64,000 nt of DNA from a virus: positions 17,487-81,486 of the IMG/VR virus record IMGVR_UViG_3300027971_000044. The stretch is one strand, 5' to 3'. A program made the position numbers and the translations under genes. Of this stretch, positions 1 to 7,954 are shown one piece after another (positions within the stretch are counted from its first letter, which is position 1; each line of letters begins with the position of its first letter). The notes below the pieces were generated by a model. That model searched no databases. It had not been told where the DNA came from and saw only the letters and a program-made list of their open reading frames with translations.

Positions 1-953
1 GAATAGTTACAACATCAGGTGGAAATACAATTCACACTTTTAATGCTAGTGGTAATTTTGAAACTTCATATTCTGTTGCAGCTAAAGCAACTGGTGGTGC
101 AATAAATACAGACGGAAGTTATTTTTATCATGTATTTAATGATTCAGGAACATTTACTCCTACTCAATCTTTAACTGCTGACATTTTAGTTGTTGCAGGT
201 GGCGGTGGAGCCAGTATGGGAACAGGTGCTGGTGGCGGTGGAGCAGGTGGTTTTAGAGCTATAACATCTCGTGCCGTAACATCAGGAACTGCATACACAG
301 TTACCGTTGGTAGTGGCGGTGCTCCTGCTGCTCCTGACACTGTTCGTAGTGAAAGCGGAAATAACTCATCTTTTTCTGGAACAGGATTTGCAACAATTAC
401 CGCTACTGGCGGTGGCGCAGGTGCTGCTGAAAGTTCAACCACTCCTGCTTCTGGTGGTTCTGGAGGCGGTGGTATGTATAGCACATCTGGAGCATCAGGA
501 AACTCTGGTGGTTATACCCCTGTCGAAGGTTATGCAGGTGGTAGTGGCATAGGTGCAGCTTCTGGTTTTTATGGCGGAGGCGGAGGCGGTGGAGCAAGTT
601 CTGTAGGTGGAAATGCTGCTAGTCTAAATGGTGGTGCAGGTGGTGCTGGTGCAACTACTCCAATATCTGGTGGTGCAACTACTGGTGCTGGTCAATTAGT
701 AAACGGAAATTATTATTTTGCTGGCGGCGGAGGTGGTGGTACACAATTTACCGTTTCAAATACTACCGCTGGTGTTGGTGGTAATGGTGGAGGTGGAGCA
801 GGATCAGCAGATAACACAGGTGGTTCATCTCGTTTGGCACCTGGAATTTCTGGAACTCCAAATACAGGCGGAGGCGGTGGCGGAGCTGGTGGCGATAATT
901 CACTAGGAGGAGCTGGCGGCTCAGGAATAGTAATTATTCGTTACGCAGTATAA
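1..953 (+). CDS. Tail fibre/adhesin with Gly-rich receptor-binding domain (5' partial)
   Basis: The frame is open from base 3 to the TAA at 951-953, so the start lies outside the window. The visible part opens with a short beta motif (NTIHTFNASGNF) and a linker (ATGGAINTDGSYFYHVF). A long Gly-rich domain follows, beginning DILVVAGGGGASMG and ending GGSGIVIIRYAV. The linker and Gly-rich segment match the second half of the double-headed protein at 7954-10539. The missing part therefore probably holds FN3-like domains and a first Gly-rich head; this is inference. Gly-rich domains of this kind cap receptor-binding tail fibres of many phages. The domain call is good, the receptor is unknown. Confidence 0.8.
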   Translation, partial: IVTTSGGNTIHTFNASGNFETSYSVAAKATGGAINTDGSYFYHVFNDSGTFTPTQSLTADILVVAGGGGASMGTGAGGGGAGGFRAITSRAVTSGTAYTVTVGSGGAPAAPDTVRSESGNNSSFSGTGFATITATGGGAGAAESSTTPASGGSGGGGMYSTSGASGNSGGYTPVEGYAGGSGIGAASGFYGGGGGGGASSVGGNAASLNGGAGGAGATTPISGGATTGAGQLVNGNYYFAGGGGGGTQFTVSNTTAGVGGNGGGGAGSADNTGGSSRLAPGISGTPNTGGGGGGAGGDNSLGGAGGSGIVIIRYAV

Positions 954-958
954 AACAA

Positions 959-987
959 TAGACTTATCATTTAATAAATGGTAAAAT
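959..987 (+). promoter_or_regulatory. Sigma70-like promoter, extended -10
   Basis: TAGACT (959-964), 17-nt spacer, TAAAAT (982-987) preceded by TG, giving AATGGTAAAAT. The same 11-mer occurs at 14494-14504. It sits between two adhesin genes and would start a leader of about 30 nt ending in AAAGGAGA before the ATG at 1023. Confidence 0.5.
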
Positions 988-1022
988 ATAAATAAGTAAG
1001 ACAACTAACAAAGGAGAAAAAA

Positions 1023-1406
1023 ATGGCACACTTCGCAGAAATCGACGAGAACAACATTGTTACTCGTGTTCTAGTAGTAAATGACGCTGATGCAGCTGAT
1101 GGACAGAACTTTCTGGCCAACACTTTGAATCTAGGCGGAACATGGATACAGACTTCATATAACACTTCAGGTGGCGTACACGCAAACGGCGGTACCCCTG
1201 TAAGAAAAAATTATGCAGGAATTGGATATTCATACGACTCAGTTCGTGATGCATTTATCCCACCAAAGCCTTTTGCTTCATGGTTACTAAATGACGCAAC
1301 ATGTCTTTGGGAAGCTCCAACAGCAATGCCTGTTGAAGAGGGTAAAATGTTCAGATGGGTTGAAGAAGATTTAAACTGGCAAGAAATAGTAATACCACAG
1401 GAGTAA
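1023..1406 (+). CDS. Phage structural protein of unknown function
   Basis: A 127-residue protein starting MAHFAEIDENNIVTRVLVV, with a strong Shine-Dalgarno (AAAGGAG) upstream. The middle reads GGTWIQTSYNTSGG and RKNYAGIGYSYD, followed by PPKPFASWLLND. I recognise this pattern from hypothetical proteins of marine and freshwater phages, often near tail fibre genes; no biochemical role is known to me. It has its own promoter-like sequence (959-987) and ends 6 nt before the next adhesin. It may be a small tail-decoration or fibre-associated protein. Confidence 0.7.
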   Translation: MAHFAEIDENNIVTRVLVVNDADAADGQNFLANTLNLGGTWIQTSYNTSGGVHANGGTPVRKNYAGIGYSYDSVRDAFIPPKPFASWLLNDATCLWEAPTAMPVEEGKMFRWVEEDLNWQEIVIPQE

Positions 1407-1412
1407 TTTAAA

Positions 1413-3089
1413 TTGACTAGAGCAAGGGATGTAGCAAACGTTCTATCTACCGCCACATCTCTGGCGACAGATACTGAAACGGCTGCCGCCATCTCTAGTC
1501 ATAATTCTTCTACAACAACAGTTCACGGTATTTCAGATACAGCAGCATTAGCAACACAGACTTATGTTCAAAACAATAAGGGAATAAATAAAGGCAATAC
1601 TGCCTCACGTCCTGCATCTCCTGCAAATGGAGATTTATATTATAATACAGAAACATCCACTCTTGAAGTATATGATGGAGGATGGTGGATTCCAAATACC
1701 GCTCCAGGAATTCCTACATCACCAGTTGCAACAAACTCAGGATCAGCACGGGCATTTAATAATGGTAGAGCCTCAGTAGCTTTTACTCCTGCAACAAGCG
1801 GCGGAAAAGCAACATCATTTACAGTTACTTCAACACCAGGCTCATATACAAATACAGGTTCATCTAGTCCTATTGTAGTTACTGGTTTACAATCAAGTAC
1901 AGCATATACTTATGCGGTTACAGCAACTGGACCACTTGGAACATCTTCTGCATCATCTGCGAGTAGCGCAGTTACTGCAACAACTGTGCCACAGGCACCT
2001 AGTATAAGCGCTGTAGGAGCATCTCAGTCAGCTACAATTACAATTACAGCAGGGGCAACTGGTGGTTCAGCAATTACAGGATATTCAATAGTTTCAAGTC
2101 CAGTAACTACTACTCAAACAACATCTAACACAACATATACTTTTACAGGACTTACCGATGGTACAGCGTATACGTTTACTGCAACAGCAACAAATACAAA
2201 TGGAACATCAGTATCAAGTGCTGCAAGTAGTTCTGTTACCCCAGTATCAACTGCAGTTTCTGGAGGAACATTATCATCTGACGCAACTTATTATTACAGA
2301 ACATTTACTGGAACTGGAAATTTAATTATTTCTGGATCAGCATTAACATGTGATTATTTAATTGTAGCAGGCGGCGGCGGTAGTATGGGACAAGGCGCAG
2401 GCGGCGGCGGCGCAGGCGGACTTAGAACATTTACATCACAAAATTTAAATGCAGGTACTTACACAGCAACTATCGGCGGCGGTGGTGGACCAGGAGTTGG
2501 ATCTTCAACTACAACTTCTGCTTATAATGGTCAGAACTCATCTTTTAATGGCGCATCAGCAACTGGCGGTGGAGTAGGAGCGGGTCGCAACACTGATGGT
2601 ACCGCAAACGCTTATGCTGGTGGCTCTGGTGGCGGTGGAGGAAATGGCCGTTCAAACTCTGGTGGAGCAGGTAACGCAGGATCTTACACTCCAGTAGAAG
2701 GTTATAAGGGTGGAGATGCATCAGGAGATAATCCTCCCTATGGTGGTGGAGGCGGCGGCGGAGCAGGAGGTGCTGGAAGCAATAATGATGCTTCTGGAGG
2801 AAATAGAAATGGTGGGATTGGTGCAACATCAGCATTACTTAATGCAATGGGTGCTGCTACATCTACAGGACAACTAAGTGGTGGAAATTATTATTTTGCA
2901 GGTGGCGGTGGAGGACTTGCTGACTCTGCTTCATCTTCAGGAGGCCTTGGTGGCGGAGGAATCTATAGCACATCAACTGGTGGAACAAATGGAACAACAA
3001 ATACTGGCGGAGGTGCTGGTGGCGGAAACAAAGCTGGTGGCTCAGGTATAGTTATTGTTAGATATCTTAGATCGGCAGTAGGTGGATAA
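1413..3089 (+). CDS. Tail fibre adhesin: trimerising N-terminus, two FN3-like domains, Gly-rich head
   Basis: A 558-residue protein from a TTG start, chosen because CAGGAG lies 8 nt upstream and the product (M)TRARDVANVL matches the N-terminus of the paralogue at 7954. Residues about 20-50 (ISSHNSSTTTVHGISDTAAL) resemble the coiled segment of many phage fibres. A conserved GNTASRPASPANGDLYYNT block follows. Two FN3-like beta domains cover about 90-275. A Gly-rich domain runs from DYLIVAGGGGSMG to GGSGIVIVRYLR. The TAA at 3087-3089 overlaps the next ATG. It probably binds host surface sugars or proteins; the ligand is unknown. Confidence 0.85.
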   Translation: MTRARDVANVLSTATSLATDTETAAAISSHNSSTTTVHGISDTAALATQTYVQNNKGINKGNTASRPASPANGDLYYNTETSTLEVYDGGWWIPNTAPGIPTSPVATNSGSARAFNNGRASVAFTPATSGGKATSFTVTSTPGSYTNTGSSSPIVVTGLQSSTAYTYAVTATGPLGTSSASSASSAVTATTVPQAPSISAVGASQSATITITAGATGGSAITGYSIVSSPVTTTQTTSNTTYTFTGLTDGTAYTFTATATNTNGTSVSSAASSSVTPVSTAVSGGTLSSDATYYYRTFTGTGNLIISGSALTCDYLIVAGGGGSMGQGAGGGGAGGLRTFTSQNLNAGTYTATIGGGGGPGVGSSTTTSAYNGQNSSFNGASATGGGVGAGRNTDGTANAYAGGSGGGGGNGRSNSGGAGNAGSYTPVEGYKGGDASGDNPPYGGGGGGGAGGAGSNNDASGGNRNGGIGATSALLNAMGAATSTGQLSGGNYYFAGGGGGLADSASSSGGLGGGGIYSTSTGGTNGTTNTGGGAGGGNKAGGSGIVIVRYLRSAVGG

Positions 3090-3562
3090 TGGCCAATAAA
3101 GACTTTAAAGTAAAAAATGGGTTAGATATCCAGACACCCCTTGCTGTTTCTATGGGCGGAACTGGACAAACCTCTACAACTAATACATTAAACTCTTTGC
3201 TCCCGTCCCAATCTGGAAATAGCAATAAAGTATTATCAACAGACGGAACTAATACAACTTGGGTAGCACAATCAGTTGGATTTCCTTCATCTTCTGTAAA
3301 CTCAAATGTAACTCTTGTTTCTAATAACAAGTATTTTGTTGATACATCAACTTCCAGAACTATAACCTTGCCTTCATCACCATCTGTGGGAGATGAGATA
3401 TATGTATTTGATGCATCAGGATCTGCGGGAGCGTATAATATAACTGTGAACAGAAACTCAAATTATATAAATGGGTCTTCGTCAAATTTAATTATAGATG
3501 TTAATGGTGGTGCTGCTAGTTTTACATATACTGGCGGTAGCTACGGTTGGAAGGCAGGATAA
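3089..3562 (+). CDS. Short fibre-stem protein paired with the next adhesin
   Basis: A 157-residue protein starting MANKDFKVKNGLDIQ, then MGGTGQTSTTNTLNSLLPSQ, a motif common in phage tail fibres. The C-terminal half (SRTITLPSSPSVGDEIYVFD ... YGWKAG) is a beta domain shared with the ends of the proteins at 5391 and 10539. Start and stop overlap both neighbours as TAATG, so it should be translationally coupled to the adhesin at 3562. It is likely a connecting or trimerising stem. The three stem-plus-adhesin pairs (3089/3562, 5391/6374, 10539/11156) behave as one repeated cassette. Confidence 0.75.
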   Translation: MANKDFKVKNGLDIQTPLAVSMGGTGQTSTTNTLNSLLPSQSGNSNKVLSTDGTNTTWVAQSVGFPSSSVNSNVTLVSNNKYFVDTSTSRTITLPSSPSVGDEIYVFDASGSAGAYNITVNRNSNYINGSSSNLIIDVNGGAASFTYTGGSYGWKAG

Positions 3563-5337
3563 TGTCAGACATTAGACTATCAGGATTTTCACTTCCTTAT
3601 ACAACTGGAACTACAGGCAATAGGCCTGCTAATCCAGCAGAAGGAACACAATATTTTAATACAACAATTGGCGGACTTCAAGTTTATGTAAATGGGCAGT
3701 GGTCAACACATCAAAAACCAACTGATATTATTGCTCCATCTGGGGCTACTGCTACAAATCAAGGATCTGGGCGGGCATTTAATAATGGTCAAGCATCTAT
3801 AGCATTTACAACTTCAGAATTAGGAGGTCCAGCATCTAGTTATGTAGTTACATCTACTCCTGGATCTTATACTCAAACAGGAACATCTTCTCCGATAGTA
3901 GTAACAGGACTTCAATCTAATACATCATATACGTACACCGTTGCTGCTTCAAATTCATACTCATCTGCTACATCTGCAGCTTCAGCAGCAGTTACCGCAA
4001 CTACTGTGCCACAGGCACCAACAATAAATTCAGTAACAAATGGAAATTTACAAGCATCGATTGCATTTTCTGCAAACGCTACAGGCGGATCATCTATTAC
4101 AGGATTTACAGTAACATCAAGTCCAGGTGGACTTACAGCAACTGGTGCATCGTCACCATTAGTTGTAACAGGTTTAACAAATGGTACAGCATACACATTT
4201 ACTGCAGTTGCAACAAATACAAATGGAACATCAACGGCAAGTTCAGCATCTTCATCGATAACTGCAGCAACAGTTCCAGGTGCTCCAACTATTGGAACCG
4301 CAACTCAAACAGGAGCAACAACTGCAACATTAACATTTACAGCTCCTGCAAGTAATGGTGGATCAATTATTACAAGTTATACTGCTACATCATCTCCAGG
4401 AAGTATTACCTCTACATTAAATCAGGCGGGATCTGGAACATTTAATATTACTGGATTAACTGCTACTACTTCTTATACATTTACAGTAACAGCGACAAAT
4501 GCTGCTGGAACTTCTTCTGCTAGTTCTTCTAGTAATTCAATTACAACACCTTCTGCTGGAACAGAAATAGAATATTTGGTTCTAGCTGGAGGCGGAGGCG
4601 GCGGAGTTGATTATGCAGGCGGCGGAGGTGCTGGAGGATACAGAACAAATTATGGTGGAACAAAAATATTAATAAATAATTCAAGTCAATATACAATTAC
4701 AGTTGGCGGAGGCGGTCAGGGAGGAAGTAGAAATAACGGTGACAACGGGGGTATTGGAACAGTCTCAGGAATTTATCTTTCTGGTTCTCCAGTAATTGAA
4801 TCTGCTGGTGGCGGATACGGATCCAGCTATTTTGGAAATGGCGGTAGCGGTGGTTCAGGCGGCGGAGGCGGAGGAGGATACGGTACACAAATTTATACTA
4901 CTGGAGGTTCAGGTAATACTCCAGCAACAACTCCTTCTCAAGGTAATAATGGAGGGGGAGGATATGGACCAAGCGGATATGGTGGGAATAGATACGGCGG
5001 AGGTGGCGGAAGCCCAACAGGAGCAGGAACTAGCGCAACTTCAAATTCTCCTGGAGTAGGAGCATCTGGTATATCTAATTCAATAAGTGGATCAGCGGTT
5101 ACTTATGGTCGTGGTGGAGACGGATGTACTAGTCAGCAAGCACAACCAACTAGAGGAACCACATCAAATCGTGGTGAAGGAGGCTCTGGCGGTGGAGAAA
5201 ACATTACAGGAACTGCTGGAAGTAATGGCATTGTAGTAATTAAAGCTAGCGTTCAGGCATCTTCTACAACTGGATCTCCATCTAATCCAAGTACTGGAGT
5301 ATACGTATTTAATAATAGTGGTACTATTACATTCTAA
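3562..5337 (+). CDS. Tail fibre adhesin with three FN3-like domains and Gly-rich head
   Basis: A 591-residue protein. The ATG at 3562 is preferred over an in-frame ATG 15 nt upstream: it gives MSDIRLSGFSLPY, matching the N-termini at 6374 and 11156, and it overlaps the upstream TAA. After a GNRPANPAEGTQYFNT block come three FN3-like domains separated by linkers such as TVPQAPTINSV and TVPGAPTIGTA. The Gly-rich head runs from EIEYLVLAGGGGGG. It ends with a beta tail (STGVYVFNNSGTITF) shared with the protein at 6374. The extra FN3 module compared with its paralogues points to domain-number variation. Confidence 0.85.
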   Translation: MSDIRLSGFSLPYTTGTTGNRPANPAEGTQYFNTTIGGLQVYVNGQWSTHQKPTDIIAPSGATATNQGSGRAFNNGQASIAFTTSELGGPASSYVVTSTPGSYTQTGTSSPIVVTGLQSNTSYTYTVAASNSYSSATSAASAAVTATTVPQAPTINSVTNGNLQASIAFSANATGGSSITGFTVTSSPGGLTATGASSPLVVTGLTNGTAYTFTAVATNTNGTSTASSASSSITAATVPGAPTIGTATQTGATTATLTFTAPASNGGSIITSYTATSSPGSITSTLNQAGSGTFNITGLTATTSYTFTVTATNAAGTSSASSSSNSITTPSAGTEIEYLVLAGGGGGGVDYAGGGGAGGYRTNYGGTKILINNSSQYTITVGGGGQGGSRNNGDNGGIGTVSGIYLSGSPVIESAGGGYGSSYFGNGGSGGSGGGGGGGYGTQIYTTGGSGNTPATTPSQGNNGGGGYGPSGYGGNRYGGGGGSPTGAGTSATSNSPGVGASGISNSISGSAVTYGRGGDGCTSQQAQPTRGTTSNRGEGGSGGGENITGTAGSNGIVVIKASVQASSTTGSPSNPSTGVYVFNNSGTITF

Positions 5338-5355
5338 ATAATTCAATGCTATAAT
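5327..5355 (+). promoter_or_regulatory. Promoter with extended -10 AATGCTATAAT
   Basis: TTACAT (5327-5332), 17-nt spacer, TATAAT (5350-5355) with TG two bases before. It overlaps the end of the upstream adhesin. The 11-mer AATGCTATAAT is identical to that at 18952-18962. It would drive the stem-adhesin pair from 5391. Confidence 0.5.
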
Positions 5356-5390
5356 TAAGTAATAAACAACTAGGGGAAATGTGAACTTAG

Positions 5391-6374
5391 ATGGCAAATA
5401 AAGACTTTAAGGTCAAGAATAAACTTGTTATATCAGGTTTAACTAACGCTAATGGCGTTTTGCTATCTGAAAATAATTCTGTTGATTCCCACACAAATTT
5501 AGCTACACAATATGGCGGAACTGGAACAACAACCTCTCCTACTTCTGGCCAAATATTATATTCAACTTCGGGCTCTACATATGCCCCAACTACTTTAGCA
5601 TCATTAATTCAAGGATCTAGTTATCAAGCAGATGCTCCTTCTTCCCCCGACATTGGCGATATATGGATTGAATCAGATTCTACTTCAGACTCATTTGACC
5701 CCAACATTATTCGCCGTCATACATTTACAGCAACGGCGGGACAAACAAATTTCGTAGCATCAGTAGCATTTATAGATGGATATGAGCAGGTATACTTCAA
5801 TGGTCTTCTACTATTAAAGACAACAGATTATACAACATCTTCTAGCACTACCGTTATTCTTAGTTCCGCCGCAGCAGCAGGCGACATTATAGAGATAGTT
5901 ACAATAACAAATTTAAACTCAACTAATACATATACTCAGTCTGAGATTAATACTATTGTTACAACTCAGGTAAATAATTTAATTGATAGCGCTCCATCTG
6001 CCCTAAATACACTTAATGAATTAGCGGAGGCATTGGGCGATGATGCAAGTTTTGCTACAACAGTTACTACATCTTTAGGAACTAAAAAGACAGAAGTATC
6101 TGCATCAATATCAGCCAATACAAATTTAGTGGCAGGACGTAGATATTTTGTAACATCTGCTTCTGCTCTTACTCTAACATTACCCTCATCACCTTCAGTA
6201 AATGATCAAATAGATGTATTTGATGCTTCTGGAAACGCTTCGACGTATAATATAACTGTGGCCCGTAACGCCAAGTTAATTAATGGTAATGCGGGAAATC
6301 TAATTATTGACGTAAACGGCGGATGGTTTACTCTTGTCTTTACAGGTAATACATATGGATGGAAGGTAGCATAA
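5391..6374 (+). CDS. Fibre-stem protein, long form
   Basis: A 327-residue protein starting MANKDFKVKNKLVISGLTN, a paralogue of 3089-3562. In order it contains a GGTGTTTSPTSGQILYST linker, a beta domain (VYFNGLLLLKTTDYTTS), a helical ALNTLNELAEALGDDASF segment and the shared C-terminal domain (LTLTLPSSPSVNDQIDVFD ... YGWKVA). The middle modules are familiar from cyanophage and marine phage fibres. An AGGGGA lies 13 nt before the ATG; no better start exists because a stop codon directly precedes it in frame. It overlaps the adhesin at 6374 by TAATG. Confidence 0.75.
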   Translation: MANKDFKVKNKLVISGLTNANGVLLSENNSVDSHTNLATQYGGTGTTTSPTSGQILYSTSGSTYAPTTLASLIQGSSYQADAPSSPDIGDIWIESDSTSDSFDPNIIRRHTFTATAGQTNFVASVAFIDGYEQVYFNGLLLLKTTDYTTSSSTTVILSSAAAAGDIIEIVTITNLNSTNTYTQSEINTIVTTQVNNLIDSAPSALNTLNELAEALGDDASFATTVTTSLGTKKTEVSASISANTNLVAGRRYFVTSASALTLTLPSSPSVNDQIDVFDASGNASTYNITVARNAKLINGNAGNLIIDVNGGWFTLVFTGNTYGWKVA

Positions 6375-7954
6375 TGGCCGATTTAAGAGCATCAGGATTA
6401 GGTGGGGTTCCAAAAGGAACAACCGCAAGTAGACCATCATCTCCATCAGTTGGTGACGTATTTTATAATGGCGATTTAGGTTACTTAGAAATGTATACCG
6501 CACAAGGATGGTTTGCATCTTCACCAGTTCTTCCAGGACAGCCTACTTCAGTAGTTGCTACAAACTCAGGAACATCTAGAGAATTTAATAATGGTAGAGC
6601 ATCTGTAGCATTTAACGTTGGAACTAATGGCGGGCTTCCAACATCATTTACAGTTACCTCTTCTCCAGGATCATATACAGCATCTGGATCAACTTCTCCA
6701 ATATTAGTTACAGGACTTCAATCATCAACACAATATACATATACCGCTACAGCAACTAATAATTTTGGAACATCATCTGCATCATCTGCGAGTAGCGCAG
6801 TAACTGCAACTACTGTTCCACAGGCACCAAGCGTAAGCGCTGCATCTAGCAACGCACAAGCAACAATTACAATCACACCTGGAGCAACAGGTGGTTCTGC
6901 AATTACAGGATACTCAATTGTTTCAAGCCCAGCAACTACTACTCAGACAACTTCAAATACAACTTATACATTTACAGGATTAACAAATGGAACATCTTAC
7001 ACATTTACTGCAACAGCTACAAATGCTAATGGAACATCGGCATCAAGCGCTGCAAGTAGCTCTATAACACCACTTAACGTTATGAGTTATTTAGTTGTAG
7101 CAGGAGGTGGCGGAGGTGGAAGCCACATCGGCGGAGGCGGTGGTGGAGGAGGAGTAAGAAGTGGAACAATTCCAACAGTCCCTGGAACTTACAATATAGT
7201 TGTGGGGTCAGGAGGAGTAGGCTCATTAGATACTAATGGTACAAATGGTACTAGTGGATTAAACTCGTCGTTTGGCTCAATTACCGCAACTGGTGGAGGT
7301 AAAGGAGGTTCAGGACTTGCAAATGGCACTAGCGGAGGTTCTGGCGGAGGATCAGGACATGGTCCAACTAATGGAGTAGGTGGATCTGGTAATGTCGGCT
7401 CATATTCACCAGTAGAAGGATATGCTGGAGGAACTGGAACACAGAATGGAATGCATGCAGGTGGCGGTGGCGGTGGCGCAGGCGGAGTAGGTGCAAATGG
7501 TAACTCATCTGGGTTTGGAGGCAACGGAGGAGTTGGAATAGAAAATTTAATTCTTGGCACTTCTTATTATTGGGCAGGAGGCGGGGGTGGAACAACTGGA
7601 GTAGGACAAACTGGATTAACTGCAGGTAGCGGCGGACTAGGAGGCGGAGGAGGAGCTTCTATTGAAGGTTCTCCAAACACTGCAGGAATAGGTGGAGGCA
7701 GCGCATTAAATAATGGTGGCAATGGAAGTTCTGGAGGCTCTCCAGCAGCAAAAGCTGGAAATGGAGGACAGTACACTGGCGGTGGCGGTGGCGGTGGTTC
7801 TCACGCAAGCGGAGATGGTGGTGAAGGTGGTTCTGGAATAGTTATTATTTCTTTACCAAATGCAGCAATTTCAACTACAGGGTCTCCGATATTAACAAAT
7901 CCAGACGGAAGATATGTTTATAGATTTAACAATACAGGAAGCATAACTTACTAA
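6374..7954 (+). CDS. Tail fibre adhesin: two FN3-like domains and Gly-rich head
   Basis: A 526-residue protein starting MADLRASGLGGVPKG, taken from the ATG that overlaps the upstream TAA. A GTTASRPSSPSVGDVFYNGD block leads into two FN3-like domains. Their DNA is very close to that of 1413-3089, for example the stretch around 6779 against 1948. A Gly-rich head (SYLVVAGGGGGG ... GGSGIVIISLPN) follows, with a short C-terminal beta tail ending RFNNTGSITY as in the protein at 3562. Its stop overlaps the ATG at 7954. It is probably a host-range determinant. Confidence 0.85.
   Translation: MADLRASGLGGVPKGTTASRPSSPSVGDVFYNGDLGYLEMYTAQGWFASSPVLPGQPTSVVATNSGTSREFNNGRASVAFNVGTNGGLPTSFTVTSSPGSYTASGSTSPILVTGLQSSTQYTYTATATNNFGTSSASSASSAVTATTVPQAPSVSAASSNAQATITITPGATGGSAITGYSIVSSPATTTQTTSNTTYTFTGLTNGTSYTFTATATNANGTSASSAASSSITPLNVMSYLVVAGGGGGGSHIGGGGGGGGVRSGTIPTVPGTYNIVVGSGGVGSLDTNGTNGTSGLNSSFGSITATGGGKGGSGLANGTSGGSGGGSGHGPTNGVGGSGNVGSYSPVEGYAGGTGTQNGMHAGGGGGGAGGVGANGNSSGFGGNGGVGIENLILGTSYYWAGGGGGTTGVGQTGLTAGSGGLGGGGGASIEGSPNTAGIGGGSALNNGGNGSSGGSPAAKAGNGGQYTGGGGGGGSHASGDGGEGGSGIVIISLPNAAISTTGSPILTNPDGRYVYRFNNTGSITY

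Noticed and set aside
164-7776. Reverse-strand Pro-rich and Leu/His-rich ORFs in the fibre array
   Set aside because: They are mirror images of Gly-rich and Ser/Thr-rich coding sequence (GGN read backwards gives Pro). They lack ribosome binding sites and known domains.
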